The notes: generated from the sequence alone by a model not told the origin. A DNA stretch of 55,256 nt from Micrococcales bacterium (GCA_016212425.1 JACRGJ010000094.1:1-55256), one strand, 5' to 3'. Positions 33,176 through 42,234 are shown, numbered from the stretch's first letter. Numbers and translations: made by a program.

Positions 33176-34026
33176 GAGCGCAGCTCCAGCGTGCAGCACT
33201 TCACGCCGCCGCCGCCGAGGAGCAGCTCGGAGAGGTCGACGCCGATGGGGTTGTAGCCGCGCGCCCGCAGCTGCCGTTCGAAGTCGGTGGCGCGGGAGGC
33301 GATGACCACGTTGTACCCGTCGCTGAAGGAGTTGAGGCCGAGCACCGCGGCGTCGTCGTCGTTCACGAGGATCGCGTCGGGGTAGGTGCGCTGGAGCCAG
33401 GCGAGCGACTCCGGGGCGAAGGCCTTGGGGAGGTAGGCGATGTTCTCGTCACCGCCGGAGAGCCCGGGGTCGAGCACCGCGAGGGCGGTGTCGAGGTGGT
33501 AGAACGACGGGTCGACGAGCCGCAGCGTCACGACCTCGCGCCGGTAGATGGCCCGGAGCTCATCGTGGGAGGCGGCGTCGCTGCGGAACCCGGTGCCGGC
33601 CAGAATGCGGTCGCCGACCAGGAGGAAGTCGCCCTCGCCCTCGTTGACCGAGACGGGCTCGCGCACCTCGAAGCCGTTCGCCGCGAACCAGTCCAGGTAC
33701 GCCGGGCCTTCGGGCCCGCGCTCCGGGTACTGGAACCGGGCGCCGTAGGCGATGCCGTCGAGGACGAACCCTCCGTTCGCCGCGTAGACCATGTCCGGCA
33801 GGCCCTCGGCGGGGTCGATGAGCCGCACGTCGAACCCGAGGTCGAGGTAGGCACGGTGCAGCAGCTCCCACTGGCGCACGGCGAGGCTGGTGTCGGTCGG
33901 ATCCTCCGGATGCATCCACGGGTTGATGCGATAGCTCACCGTGAAGTGCTCGGGGCGGCACATGAGCACGGTGCGGCGGGTGGGAACGCGGGTGGATGCG
34001 GTGGCGGCGGTCTCGGTGATCGTCAT
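33172..34026 (-). CDS. ddaH: Dimethylargininase / arginine dihydrolase-like amidinohydrolase
   Basis: A 284-residue guanidine-modifying enzyme with the five-bladed propeller fold. Active-site candidates: Asp in NEGEGDFLL, His in SFYHLDTAL, and Cys near the C-terminus in GGGVKCCTL. SYRINPWMHPED and PDMVYAANGGF are also conserved. It is usually annotated as dimethylargininase, releasing citrulline and dimethylamine. Its partnership with ornithine aminotransferase (coupled by GTGA) suggests that the product might instead be ornithine, as in arginine dihydrolases of the same fold. The gene is divergent from an Lrp-type regulator. Confidence 0.82.
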   Translation of the reverse strand: MTITETAATASTRVPTRRTVLMCRPEHFTVSYRINPWMHPEDPTDTSLAVRQWELLHRAYLDLGFDVRLIDPAEGLPDMVYAANGGFVLDGIAYGARFQYPERGPEGPAYLDWFAANGFEVREPVSVNEGEGDFLLVGDRILAGTGFRSDAASHDELRAIYRREVVTLRLVDPSFYHLDTALAVLDPGLSGGDENIAYLPKAFAPESLAWLQRTYPDAILVNDDDAAVLGLNSFSDGYNVVIASRATDFERQLRARGYNPIGVDLSELLLGGGGVKCCTLELRS

Positions 34027-34132
34027 GGTCCTGCCAGTGTCACACGCGGGATATCGGAGCCGTCTGGCGCCAAGCGCATTGTTCGTGCGCGGGCGGGTGG
34101 TGGTGCGCAACGAATCGCCGTAGGCTCCGCGC

Positions 34133-34570
34133 GTGGACAACATCGACTACCGGATCATCGACCTGCTGCGTCAGAACGCCCGCGCCGGTTACGGCGACAT
34201 CGGAGTCCGCGTCGGCCTCTCCGCCTCCGCCGTGAAGCGCCGCGTCGACAAGCTCGTGGCGGACGGGGTCATCCGCGCCTTCACCGTGCAGATCGACCCG
34301 AACGTCGACGGGCTCGGCACCGAGGCCTACGTCGAGCTGTTCTGCCGCGGCACCGTCGCACCCGACGAGCTGAAGCGCATCCTCTCCGGAGTTCCGGAGG
34401 TGGTGGATGCGGGCACGGTCACCGGCTCGGCGGATGCCATCGTGCACATGCGCTCCCGCGACATCCCCTCGCTCGAGGACGCGCTCGAGAAGGTCCGGAT
34501 CGCGCCGAACGTCGACCACACCCGGTCCGCGATCGTGCTCTCGCGACTCATCCATCGCCGCTTCGACTGA
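34133..34570 (+). CDS. Lrp/AsnC-family transcriptional regulator
   Basis: A 145-residue regulator with an N-terminal helix-turn-helix (DYRIIDLLRQNARAGYGDIGVR, SASAVKRRVDKLVADGVIRAF) and a C-terminal ligand-binding domain with the conserved GTVTGSADAIVHMRS core. Family members bind amino acids and wrap operator DNA as oligomers. It starts with GTG at 34133. It is divergent from the ddaH-rocD operon with a 106-nt gap and probably activates it in response to arginine or ornithine; control of the nearby putA is also plausible. Confidence 0.9.
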   Translation: MDNIDYRIIDLLRQNARAGYGDIGVRVGLSASAVKRRVDKLVADGVIRAFTVQIDPNVDGLGTEAYVELFCRGTVAPDELKRILSGVPEVVDAGTVTGSADAIVHMRSRDIPSLEDALEKVRIAPNVDHTRSAIVLSRLIHRRFD

Positions 34571-34741
34571 AGCCCGGCGGGGCGGAGAGAGGGACTCAGA
34601 CATTCCGGTCCGCTCCCCGCGGGGACGCGCGGAGGGCGGACCGGTGGTCTGGTAGCAGCGGGATCGGTCCGGCGCATCCGACCGGTTCGGGTTCGGTCGG
34701 CATCCGGGCTCCGTCGGGAACCGCTGACAAGTACGAGTATG

Positions 34742-34761
34742 GGGGACAAATGACTGTCCCC
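34742..34761 (+). promoter_or_regulatory. Inverted repeat GGGGACA-N6-TGTCCCC with start codon in loop
   Basis: GGGGACA (34742-34748) and TGTCCCC (34755-34761) form a perfect 7-bp stem. The loop AATGAC contains an ATG (34750) preceded by the GGGGGA stretch, so the stem would sequester a ribosome-binding site. The surrounding block from about 34725 to 34810 is visibly more AT-rich than its neighbours. It could be an operator or a translational control hairpin. Confidence 0.45.
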
Positions 34762-34902
34762 ACAAGTGCGGACAGCACCCATTACGGGGGGCAATTTCGC
34801 CCCTCAGACCTTCGGATCCGGTTGGGCTGGAACGATCGCGCAACGGATTCCATCGTTGTAGCGGCGTCGCGGCGGCGGTGGCGGGTCGCCGTGACCAGCT
34901 AG
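34750..34902 (+). other. Possible small gene or 5' gene remnant, 50 aa
   Basis: In the 338-nt gap between the Lrp-type gene and putA, an ATG with a GGGGGA site opens a 50-residue frame beginning MTVPTSADSTHYGGQFRPSD and ending in TAG. I recognise no family. The first 18 residues lie in a lower-GC block and look more gene-like than the Arg-rich end. It may be the truncated start of a lost gene, a leader peptide, or chance. Nothing else is seen in the gap. Confidence 0.3.
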
Positions 34903-34908
34903 ACGTGC

Positions 34909-37900
34909 CTAGATCGAGAGGGCGATCATGGCCCGATCCGGGTTACCGAAGCGGTGCGCGGTGAGAGCCACGGCCTGCTCGCGGAGGAACGGCAGGAGCT
35001 CGATCCGGCCGGCGGTGGTGACCGGACCGTCCCAGATCGCGATCTCGGGCGTTCCGTGCAGCGCGCGAGCGAGGGCGACGCCGTCACCGCCGACCAGGCG
35101 CACGCGTTCGACCCGCCGACTCACGAGGCCCACGGCGAATGCGGCATCCGTCTCGACCGTCGTGGACGCGACCCGCAGCAGCGGGGCGGCGCCTGTCGTC
35201 AGCGCACGAAGGCCGGCGGGCAGCGGCACCGCGGAGCTCAGCGACAGCTCCGCCCTCGCTCGAACCCCGGCGGCGAGTACGCGCGCGAACTCGGCGAGGT
35301 CTCCGCCCTCGGCGAGACGGAGGGTGATGCGCGCCGGCCGGTAGCGGAACACGTTGCGCTCGACCTCCAATCCGGATGCATCGCGCGACTGGCCGAACTC
35401 CGCCTCCCATGCCGCTTGGTCGCTGAGCGCTCCCGCCCGTACGTTCTCGAACCCGTCGTAGTCGAGCCCCGGCTGCATCGCCTCGATGGCTGCGCGCACA
35501 CGCGCGTCGAGGCCCTCGAGGTGCAGCTCGCCGCTCGGCGGGGGCGGCGCCGGCCGCCAGGTGCCGAGGGCGAGGAGCGTGTTCGGCCCCCCCGCCTTCG
35601 CGCCGGGACCGACGCTCGAGAGCTTCCAGCCGCCGAACGGCTGCCGGCGCACGATCGCCCCGGTGATGCCGCGGTTGATGTAGAGGTTGCCTGCCTCCAC
35701 GGTGTCGAGCCACGAGGCGACCTCCGCGGTGTCGAGCGAGTGGATGCCCGCCGTCAGTCCGTAGTCGGTCGCGTTCTGCAGTGCCACCGCCTCCTCGAGA
35801 CTGTCGGCGCTCATCAGGCCGAGCACCGGACCGAAGTACTCGGTGAGGTGGAACTCGCTACCGGGCCGCACGCCGATCCGCACCCCGGGACTCCACAGCC
35901 GCCCGCTGTCATCGAGACGCTTCGGCTCGACGAGCCAGCTCTCGCCCTCCCCCAGCACCGTCAGCCCACGCTCGAGCTTCCCTGCGGCCGGTTCGATGAC
36001 CGGGCCGACGGTCACCGTCGGGTCCTGCGGCCAGCCGACGCGGAGGCTGGTGACCGCGTCGACGAGCTGGCGGCGGAACCGCTCGGAGTGTGCGACGGAG
36101 CCGACCAGGATGCCGAGCGACGCGGCCGAGCACTTCTGCCCGGCGCTGCCGAATGCGCTGCGCACGAGATCGGCGGCCGCGAGATCGAGGTCCGCCGACG
36201 GGGTCACGACGATCGCGTTCTTCCCGCTCGTCTCGGCCAGCAGTGCCAGCTCCGGCTTCCACGAGCGGAACAGGGCAGCGGTGTCGATGCTGCCGGTCAG
36301 GATGACGCGCTCCACCTCCGGCGCGGTGATGAGCGCGCGGCCCAGCTCGTTCTCCGGCACGTCGACGAGGGCGAGCAGCTCGCGCGGCACGCCCGCCTCC
36401 CAGATCGCCTCGGCGAGCACCGCGCCGGAGCGCTTCGCCTGCGGCGCGGGTTTGAAGATCACGGCCGAGCCGGCGGCCAGCGGTGCGAGCACCGACCCGC
36501 ACGGGATCGACACCGGGAAGTTCCACGGTGGGGTGGCCAGCGTGAGCCGCGCCGGGACGAAGCGGGCACCCTCGACCGTGTCGAGCATCCGCGCCCGATC
36601 GGCGTACCAGCGGGCGAAGTCGACCGCCTCGCTCACCTCGACATCCGCTTCGGCCACGGTCTTTCCGGTCTCGGCCGCCATCACCTCGATCAGCCGGCCG
36701 CGCATGGCCTCGATCACCTCGCCGACCCGGTCGAGCAGCTCGGCCCGGGCGGCCGCGGGGCGCTCGCCCCACGCCGCGCCCGCGGCGCGCGCGGCGGTGA
36801 GCACGCCCTGCAGCTGCTCGGGCGTGCCGATCGCGGCGGCCGCGACGGTCTCCTCGCCGAGCCGGGTCGATGCGCTCCGCGCCAGCAGCTCGCGTCCCCA
36901 GGCGCGGTTGTCCGCGAGCGAGGGGTCGGTGTCCGCGGCGTTCTCGAAGTGCGCCGGCGCGGTGGGCAGCCCCGGATGCGCGCGGTCCTGCGTGCGGTTC
37001 GGCGCGGGCACCCGGTCGTCCAGATCCGCGAGCGAGGCCCGGAAGCGCTCGGCCTCGCGGTCGAAGGCGGCCGGGGAGGTCGCCAGGTCGAACACCGCCG
37101 ACATGAAGTTCTCCTCGCTCGCGTTCTCCTCGAGGCGGCGGACGAGGTAGCTGATCGCGGCGTCGAACTCCCGCGGGTGCACGACCGGGGTGTAGAGGAG
37201 GAGGCCACCGGTGTCGCGCTTGACGGCATCCGCCTGCCCCGGCGCCATGCCGAGCAGCATCTCCACGTCGACGCGGTCGGCGACGCCGCGGCTCTCGGCG
37301 AGGAGGTGCGCCCAGGCGAGGTCGAAGAGGTTGTGCCCGGCCACGCCGATGCGCACCGCGTCGGTGTGCTCGGGAGTGAGGGCCCAGGCGAGCATCCGCT
37401 TGTAGTGCGTGTCGGTGGCCTGCTTGCTCGGCCAGGTCGCGAGGGGCCAGTCGTGCAGGCGCGCATCCACCCGCTCCATGGCGAGGTTCGCGCCTTTCAC
37501 GACCCGCACCTTGATGCCGGCGCCGCCCGTCGCGCGTCGCTCGCGAGCCCAGGCGGTGAGCTGCTGGAGCGCGGCGAACGAGTCGGGCAGGTAGGCCTGC
37601 AGCACGATGCCGGCCTCGAGGTGGAGCATGCCGGGCTTCTCGAGCAGGCGGGTGAACACCGCGATCGTCAGGTCGAGGTCGCGGTACTCCTCCATGTCGA
37701 GGTTGATGAACTTCGGGGTCGCGCTACGGGTGGCGACCCCGTACAGCGGGAGGAGGCGCTCGACGACGCGGTCGACGGTCTCGTCGAAGCCCCACATGCT
37801 CAGTTGGCTGGCGACGCTCGAGACCTTCACCGAGACGTAGTCGACGTCGTCGCGTCCGAGTAGGTCCACCGTGCCGGCGAGCCGGCGGTCGGCCTCCGCG

Positions 37901-38385
37901 GTGCCGAGCACGGCCTCGCCGAGCAGATTCACGTTCAGCCGGGTGCCGTGCTCGCGGAGACGCCGGAAGTGCCGGTCGAGGCTCGTCGGCCGCGCGTCGA
38001 TCACGAGGTGCGCCACCATGCGACGCAGCACGCGGCGCGAGATCGGGATGATCGCCCAGGGGAACAGGCGCGCGAAGCCGCCCCCCAGCGCGATCGCCGC
38101 ACGCAGGTGCCACGGCAGGAACCGGGGGATGCGGCGGGCCAGAGCCTCAAGGTTGCCGGCGGCGACGCGGCGATCCTCGGGGCGCATCACCCGGTCGACG
38201 AAGCCGAGGGTGAACTCGAGGCCGAGCGGGTCCTTCAGCACCCCGGCGAGACGGGCGGCGTTCGGGTCTGCCTTCGCGCGGGCGCCCTCCTCGGCCCACT
38301 TCCGCGCGAGCGCGACGGCGGCCTCGGCGTCCGGGGTGCCGGGGAGCGCGTCCCCGGCGGTGCGATCGGGGGCGGCGCTGGTCAT
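34909..38385 (-). CDS. putA: Bifunctional proline dehydrogenase / L-glutamate gamma-semialdehyde dehydrogenase
   Basis: A 1158-residue two-step enzyme oxidising proline to pyrroline-5-carboxylate (FAD) and then to glutamate (NAD+). The proline dehydrogenase barrel spans about 90-430 (KFINLDMEEYRDLDLTI, VRVVKGANLAMER, GVAGHNLFDLAWA). The aldehyde dehydrogenase domain spans about 490-1000 with PPWNFPVSIPCG, the Glu motif LLAETSGKNAI and the catalytic Cys in GSAGQKCSA. No N-terminal DNA-binding domain is present, so it is not a repressor type. ATG at 38385 is chosen. With RocD nearby, it would also consume P5C made from ornithine. Confidence 0.94.
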   Translation of the reverse strand: MTSAAPDRTAGDALPGTPDAEAAVALARKWAEEGARAKADPNAARLAGVLKDPLGLEFTLGFVDRVMRPEDRRVAAGNLEALARRIPRFLPWHLRAAIALGGGFARLFPWAIIPISRRVLRRMVAHLVIDARPTSLDRHFRRLREHGTRLNVNLLGEAVLGTAEADRRLAGTVDLLGRDDVDYVSVKVSSVASQLSMWGFDETVDRVVERLLPLYGVATRSATPKFINLDMEEYRDLDLTIAVFTRLLEKPGMLHLEAGIVLQAYLPDSFAALQQLTAWARERRATGGAGIKVRVVKGANLAMERVDARLHDWPLATWPSKQATDTHYKRMLAWALTPEHTDAVRIGVAGHNLFDLAWAHLLAESRGVADRVDVEMLLGMAPGQADAVKRDTGGLLLYTPVVHPREFDAAISYLVRRLEENASEENFMSAVFDLATSPAAFDREAERFRASLADLDDRVPAPNRTQDRAHPGLPTAPAHFENAADTDPSLADNRAWGRELLARSASTRLGEETVAAAAIGTPEQLQGVLTAARAAGAAWGERPAAARAELLDRVGEVIEAMRGRLIEVMAAETGKTVAEADVEVSEAVDFARWYADRARMLDTVEGARFVPARLTLATPPWNFPVSIPCGSVLAPLAAGSAVIFKPAPQAKRSGAVLAEAIWEAGVPRELLALVDVPENELGRALITAPEVERVILTGSIDTAALFRSWKPELALLAETSGKNAIVVTPSADLDLAAADLVRSAFGSAGQKCSAASLGILVGSVAHSERFRRQLVDAVTSLRVGWPQDPTVTVGPVIEPAAGKLERGLTVLGEGESWLVEPKRLDDSGRLWSPGVRIGVRPGSEFHLTEYFGPVLGLMSADSLEEAVALQNATDYGLTAGIHSLDTAEVASWLDTVEAGNLYINRGITGAIVRRQPFGGWKLSSVGPGAKAGGPNTLLALGTWRPAPPPPSGELHLEGLDARVRAAIEAMQPGLDYDGFENVRAGALSDQAAWEAEFGQSRDASGLEVERNVFRYRPARITLRLAEGGDLAEFARVLAAGVRARAELSLSSAVPLPAGLRALTTGAAPLLRVASTTVETDAAFAVGLVSRRVERVRLVGGDGVALARALHGTPEIAIWDGPVTTAGRIELLPFLREQAVALTAHRFGNPDRAMIALSI

Positions 38386-38442
38386 GCTGTCGAGGATAGG
38401 CGGGGCATCGCGCACGGGTTCGGAGCGCTCGTGCGCTCTCGT

Positions 38443-38515
38443 GCATCTTCGTCGGAGCCGACGCACCTTTTCGCCGCCGGGCGGCCGGATCGCACCGATT
38501 CTCCGACGAAGGGTA
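38443..38515. repeat. Palindromic intergenic element, family 1, copy 4
   Basis: CTTCGTCGGAG (38447-38457) and CTCCGACGAAG (38501-38511) form a perfect 11-bp inverted repeat; the right side continues the family pattern GATTCTCCGACGAA. The element lies in the divergent gap between putA and the FAD oxidoreductase, upstream of both genes, so it may affect their promoters. Confidence 0.88.
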
Positions 38516-38543
38516 CGAGCCGCCGCTGGGTAGGGTGGCCCCC

Positions 38544-40100
38544 ATGCCCGCCCCGCGCTACGACGTCGCCGTCCTCGGCGGAGGGCACAACGCGCTCACC
38601 GCCGCCGCGTACCTCGCGCGGGCGGGCAAGCGCGTCGTCGTGCTCGAGCGGCTCGCCGAGACCGGGGGCGCCGCCGTCTCGGCACCCGCCTTCGCGGGCG
38701 TCGACGCCCGCCTGTCGCGCTACTCCTCCCTCGTCAGCCTGCTGCCCCGGCGCATCGTCGACGACCTGGGGCTGCGGATCGAGCTGGCGCGTCGGCGCTA
38801 CTCCTCCTACACCCCCGTTCCCGGCGGCGACCACGGCCTCCTCGTCGACGCGGGCGACCCGGCTCGCACCGCCGCCTCGTTCGGGATGGTCGGCGCGGGA
38901 GGCGACGCCGCCGCCTGGACGGAGCTGTATCGGCAGACGGGACGGCTCGCATCCGCTCTCTTCCCCACCCTCACCGAGCCTCTGCCGACCCGGGCCGAGG
39001 CGCGGCGCGCGGTGGACGACGACCGCGCCTGGGCGGACCTGATCGAACGTCCGGTGGGCCAGACCATTGCCGAGCGGTTCGAGAGCGACCTCGTGCGCGG
39101 CGTCGCCCTGACGGATGCGCTGATCGGCACCTTCGCGCCCGGCGTCGATCCGACCCTCGCGGCGAACCGGTGCTTCCTGTACCACGTGATCGGCGGCGGC
39201 ACCGGCGACTGGGATGTCCCGGTGGGCGGCATGGGTGCGGTGACCGGCGCCCTCCGCCGGGCCGCGCTCGACGCCGGCGCCGAGCTCGTGACCGACGCGG
39301 AGGTGCTGCGGGTCACCCCCGACGGCGATGTGCGGTTCGCGCACGGCGGCGGCGAGTGGATGCTGTGGGCCGACCGGCTGCTGGCCGGCTGCTCGCCCGA
39401 GGAGCTCGCTCGGCTGCTCGGCGAGGATGCGCCCGCCCCGCAGGCCGAGGGTGCCCAGGTGAAGGTGAACCTGATGCTGCGGCGGCTGCCGAGGCTGCGG
39501 GATGCGGGCATCGACCCGCGCGCCGCGTTCGGCGGCACGTTCCACATCAACGAGACCTGGTCGCAGCTCGAGGCCGCCCACCAAATGGCGTCGGAGGGGC
39601 GCGTCCCGGATCCCGTGCCCTGCGAGATCTACTGCCACTCCCTCACCGACCCGTCGATCCTCGGTCCCGAGCTGGCGGCGACGGGCGCGCAGACGATGAC
39701 GGTGTTCGCGGTGCAGGTGCCCGACCGGTTGCTCGAGGGCCGCGATCCGGCGGCGGCGCGCCAGGAGCTGCAGGACGCGGTGCTGGCCTCCCTCGACTCG
39801 GTGCTCGCGGAGCCGATCCGCGACGTGGTGCTGACGGATGCCGCGGGCCGTCCGTGCATCGAGACGAAGACCACCCGCGACCTGGCCGACGCGCTGCGCC
39901 TGCCGGGCGGCAACATCTTCCACGGTCCGCTGTCGTGGCCGTGGGCCGAGGACGACGAGGCGCTCACGACACCCGCCGAGCGCTGGGGCGTCGCGACGGC
40001 GCACCCGAGCATCCTGCTGTGCGGCGCCGGAGCGCGTCGCGGCGGCGGGGTCAGCGGCATCGGCGGCCAGAACGCCGCGATGGCGCTGCTCGAGGAGTAG
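38544..40100 (+). CDS. FAD-dependent oxidoreductase (phytoene dehydrogenase/PYROXD2-like)
   Basis: A 518-residue flavoprotein with the N-terminal dinucleotide motif VAVLGGGHNALTAAAYLARAG and the second conserved segment VVVLERLAETGGAAVS, and a C-terminal FAD signature (LCGAGARRGGGVSGIGGQNAAMALL). The overall pattern is that of NAD(P)/FAD oxidoreductases related to phytoene desaturase, with DWDVPVGGMGAVTGALRRAA in the middle. No carotenoid genes are nearby, so a carotenoid role is not supported and the substrate is unknown. ATG 38544 is favoured over an upstream GTG at 38535. Confidence 0.85.
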   Translation: MPAPRYDVAVLGGGHNALTAAAYLARAGKRVVVLERLAETGGAAVSAPAFAGVDARLSRYSSLVSLLPRRIVDDLGLRIELARRRYSSYTPVPGGDHGLLVDAGDPARTAASFGMVGAGGDAAAWTELYRQTGRLASALFPTLTEPLPTRAEARRAVDDDRAWADLIERPVGQTIAERFESDLVRGVALTDALIGTFAPGVDPTLAANRCFLYHVIGGGTGDWDVPVGGMGAVTGALRRAALDAGAELVTDAEVLRVTPDGDVRFAHGGGEWMLWADRLLAGCSPEELARLLGEDAPAPQAEGAQVKVNLMLRRLPRLRDAGIDPRAAFGGTFHINETWSQLEAAHQMASEGRVPDPVPCEIYCHSLTDPSILGPELAATGAQTMTVFAVQVPDRLLEGRDPAAARQELQDAVLASLDSVLAEPIRDVVLTDAAGRPCIETKTTRDLADALRLPGGNIFHGPLSWPWAEDDEALTTPAERWGVATAHPSILLCGAGARRGGGVSGIGGQNAAMALLEE

Positions 40101-40102
40101 CG

Positions 40103-40654
40103 CTACTCCCAGACGCTCGGAGCCGCCGCGCGGGTGGAGGGAAGGGCCACCTCGGTAGCCCAGCGAGCCAGCTCGGGCGAGGGCGGGAACGGCTCCGCGT
40201 CGACACCCAGCAGCTCCCGGAGGCGGGCCGTGAGGAGCGGCCCCTCCCCTTTCCGGAGGAACGAGCCCCGGACGATCCCGCGCGCCCACACCTCGCCGCG
40301 CACCACGAAGCGCTGCTCCAGGTAGACGGTGCGGTCGTCCCAGCCGACCACCTTCGACTCCAGCGTGAATCGCTGCCACAGCTGGATGGACTTCCGGTAG
40401 GTGACCGTCGACGACCGCACCACCGGGTAGATGCCGAGCGCGCGCATCCGCGGCCACAGGCCGGTGCGCAGCAGCAGGTCCAGCCGCCCGAGGTCCATCA
40501 GGGTGAGGTAGATGCCGTTGTTGACGTGCCCGAGCACGTCGATGTCGGCCGGCCAGGCGCGGAGCCGGATCGTCGCGAGGTCGTGGATGCCCACGCGCGA
40601 CCGGCGGCGACCCCACCCCCGCAGCAGGAACAGGGTGCGGAGAAGCGCGATCAC
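40103..40654 (-). CDS. Acyl-CoA thioesterase (hotdog fold, 4HBT-like)
   Basis: A 183-residue hotdog-fold protein. The active-site-like segment IDVLGHVNNGIYLTLMDLGRLDLLL carries the family Asp-x-x-x-His-x-N arrangement, followed by the beta strands VVRSSTVTYRKSIQLWQRFTLESKV (quoted in two parts) and TVYLEQRFVV. It resembles THEM6-type thioesterases; the acyl substrate is not known. It starts with GTG at 40654. It is convergent with the FAD oxidoreductase and lies 76 nt downstream of an amino-acid ABC ATPase gene. Confidence 0.84.
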   Translation of the reverse strand: MIALLRTLFLLRGWGRRRSRVGIHDLATIRLRAWPADIDVLGHVNNGIYLTLMDLGRLDLLLRTGLWPRMRALGIYPVVRSSTVTYRKSIQLWQRFTLESKVVGWDDRTVYLEQRFVVRGEVWARGIVRGSFLRKGEGPLLTARLRELLGVDAEPFPPSPELARWATEVALPSTRAAAPSVWE

Positions 40655-40730
40655 GCGGTCACGCTAGCGGGTCGGATGCGGGCGCCCGCCCCCGCTGCGC
40701 CGTCGCACCACGCCGACTCCGATCCGATCC

Positions 40731-41567
40731 TCACGGCGGCGGCGGTGCGGGCGGTGTTCCCCCGGGACGGAGGAGCCGCTCCAGGAACGCGCGGGTGCGC
40801 GGCTCGCGCGGGGCGGTGAAGAGCTCCGCGGGAGAGCCGCGCTCGACGACCACGCCGTGGTCGAGGAAGAGCACCTCGTCGGCGACCTCTCGGGCGAAGG
40901 CGAGCTCGTGCGTGACGACGACCATCGTCCAGCCCTCGTCGGCGAGCTCCTTCATGATCGCGAGCACGTCGCCGACGATCTCCGGGTCGAGGGACGAGGT
41001 CGGCTCGTCGAAGAGCAGCAGCCGCGGTCGGAGCGCCAGCGCCCGCACGATGCCGACCCGCTGCTGTTGACCGCCCGAGAGCTCGAAGGGGTACGCATCC
41101 TCCTTCGCCTCGATGCCCACGCGAGCCAGGAGCTGACGCGCCTCGGCCTCGGCATCCGCTCGGGGTCGCTTCTGCACGACCACCGGACCCTCCACCACGT
41201 TCTGCAGCACCGTCTTGTTCGGGAAGAGGTTGTAGTGCTGGAACACCATCCCGGATGCGTCGCGCAGCACCGCACGCTGTGCCTCGCGGGCACGGCGGGT
41301 GAGCGCCGCCCCGAAGTCGATCGGCTCCTCGCCGCTCAGCCCGATGACGCCCTGCTGCGGCGGGGTGAGCCCGTTCAGCGCGCGGAGGAGGGTGGTCTTG
41401 CCCGAGCCGGAGGGTCCGATCAGCACAGTGACGCACCCGCGATGGACCTCGAGGTCGACGCCGTGCAGCACCGTGAGCTCCCCGAAGGAGGTGCGGATGC
41501 CCTGGGCACTCAGCACTGTCTCCCGCGGAGCGGATGCGGACGCCGTCGGCTCAGGCATGCGCGACAT
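40731..41567 (-). CDS. Amino-acid ABC transporter ATP-binding protein (cystine type)
   Basis: A 278-residue single ATPase: Walker A IGPSGSGKTTLL, Q-loop MVFQHYNLFPNKTVLQNV, signature ELSGGQQQRVGIVRAL, Walker B LLLFDEPTSSLDPE, and H-loop VVVTHELAFAREVAD. This pattern belongs to the polar-amino-acid importers, closest in style to L-cystine transporters. The ATG at 41567 is used; an in-frame ATG at 41558 is equally possible. It overlaps the permease gene by 17 nt and ends in a run of prolines. Confidence 0.9.
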   Translation of the reverse strand: MSRMPEPTASASAPRETVLSAQGIRTSFGELTVLHGVDLEVHRGCVTVLIGPSGSGKTTLLRALNGLTPPQQGVIGLSGEEPIDFGAALTRRAREAQRAVLRDASGMVFQHYNLFPNKTVLQNVVEGPVVVQKRPRADAEAEARQLLARVGIEAKEDAYPFELSGGQQQRVGIVRALALRPRLLLFDEPTSSLDPEIVGDVLAIMKELADEGWTMVVVTHELAFAREVADEVLFLDHGVVVERGSPAELFTAPREPRTRAFLERLLRPGGTPPAPPPP

Positions 41568-42216
41568 ACCGGTCCAGCCTGCTCTCCAGCCGCCCTTGCG
41601 CGAACGAGAGCGCGAGGCAGATCACCCAGTACACGGCCGCGGCCTCGATGTAGATCACCATGAACTGCAGGCTGAAGGCGGCGATCCGCTGCGCCTCCCG
41701 GAACAGCTCGTTGACCAGGATGAGCGAGGCGAGCGAGGTGTCCTTCACCAGCCCGATGAAGGTGTTCGACAGCGGCGGCACCGAGACCCGGGCGGCCTGC
41801 GGAAGGATGATCCGGCGCAGGGTCAGGGCTCGGGACATCCCGATGGTGTAGCCGGCCTCCCACTGACCAGCCGGCACCGAGAGGATCGCCGCGCGGATCG
41901 TCTCGGCCGCATACCCGCCGACGTTGAGCGAGAGCGCGAAGATCGCGCTCGGCCACGGCTCGAGCTTGATGCCGAGCGAGGGCAGCCCGAAGAACACGAC
42001 GAACAGCTGCACGAGCAGGGGGGTTCCGCGGATGACGGAGATCAGGAAGCGGGCGGGGAGGTGCAGGGCCGGCAGCGGCGACATCCGGGCCAGGGCGATC
42101 AGCAGCGCCAGCACCATGCCCAGCGCGAAGGAGGCGAGGGTCAGCGGGATGGTGCCGAGGGCCGCGCCGCGCAGGAGCGGACCGAGCGAGTCCCAGGCGA
42201 GCTGCCAGACATCCAT
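41551..42216 (-). CDS. Amino-acid ABC transporter permease
   Basis: A 221-residue inner-membrane permease with about five spans and the binding-protein-dependent transport motif EAGYTIGMSRALTLRRIILPQAARV. Segments RGTPLLVQLFVVFFGLPSLGI and GYAAETIRAAILSVP are typical of HisM/GlnP-like permeases. It pairs with the adjacent ATPase and binding lipoprotein. ATG at 42216 is chosen, 18 nt after the binding-protein stop. Confidence 0.92.
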   Translation of the reverse strand: MDVWQLAWDSLGPLLRGAALGTIPLTLASFALGMVLALLIALARMSPLPALHLPARFLISVIRGTPLLVQLFVVFFGLPSLGIKLEPWPSAIFALSLNVGGYAAETIRAAILSVPAGQWEAGYTIGMSRALTLRRIILPQAARVSVPPLSNTFIGLVKDTSLASLILVNELFREAQRIAAFSLQFMVIYIEAAAVYWVICLALSFAQGRLESRLDRYVAHA

Positions 42217-42234
42217 CCGTCGATTCTCGCGGTC

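Noticed and set aside
34077-34120. ATTGTTCGTGCGC and GTGCGCAACGAAT as an Lrp operator
   Set aside because: The two halves match only partly as an inverted repeat, so a site cannot be called, although the gap is a sensible place for one.
38544-40100. FAD oxidoreductase as a carotenoid phytoene desaturase
   Set aside because: No other carotenoid gene is present and the sequence fits the broader PYROXD2-like group better.
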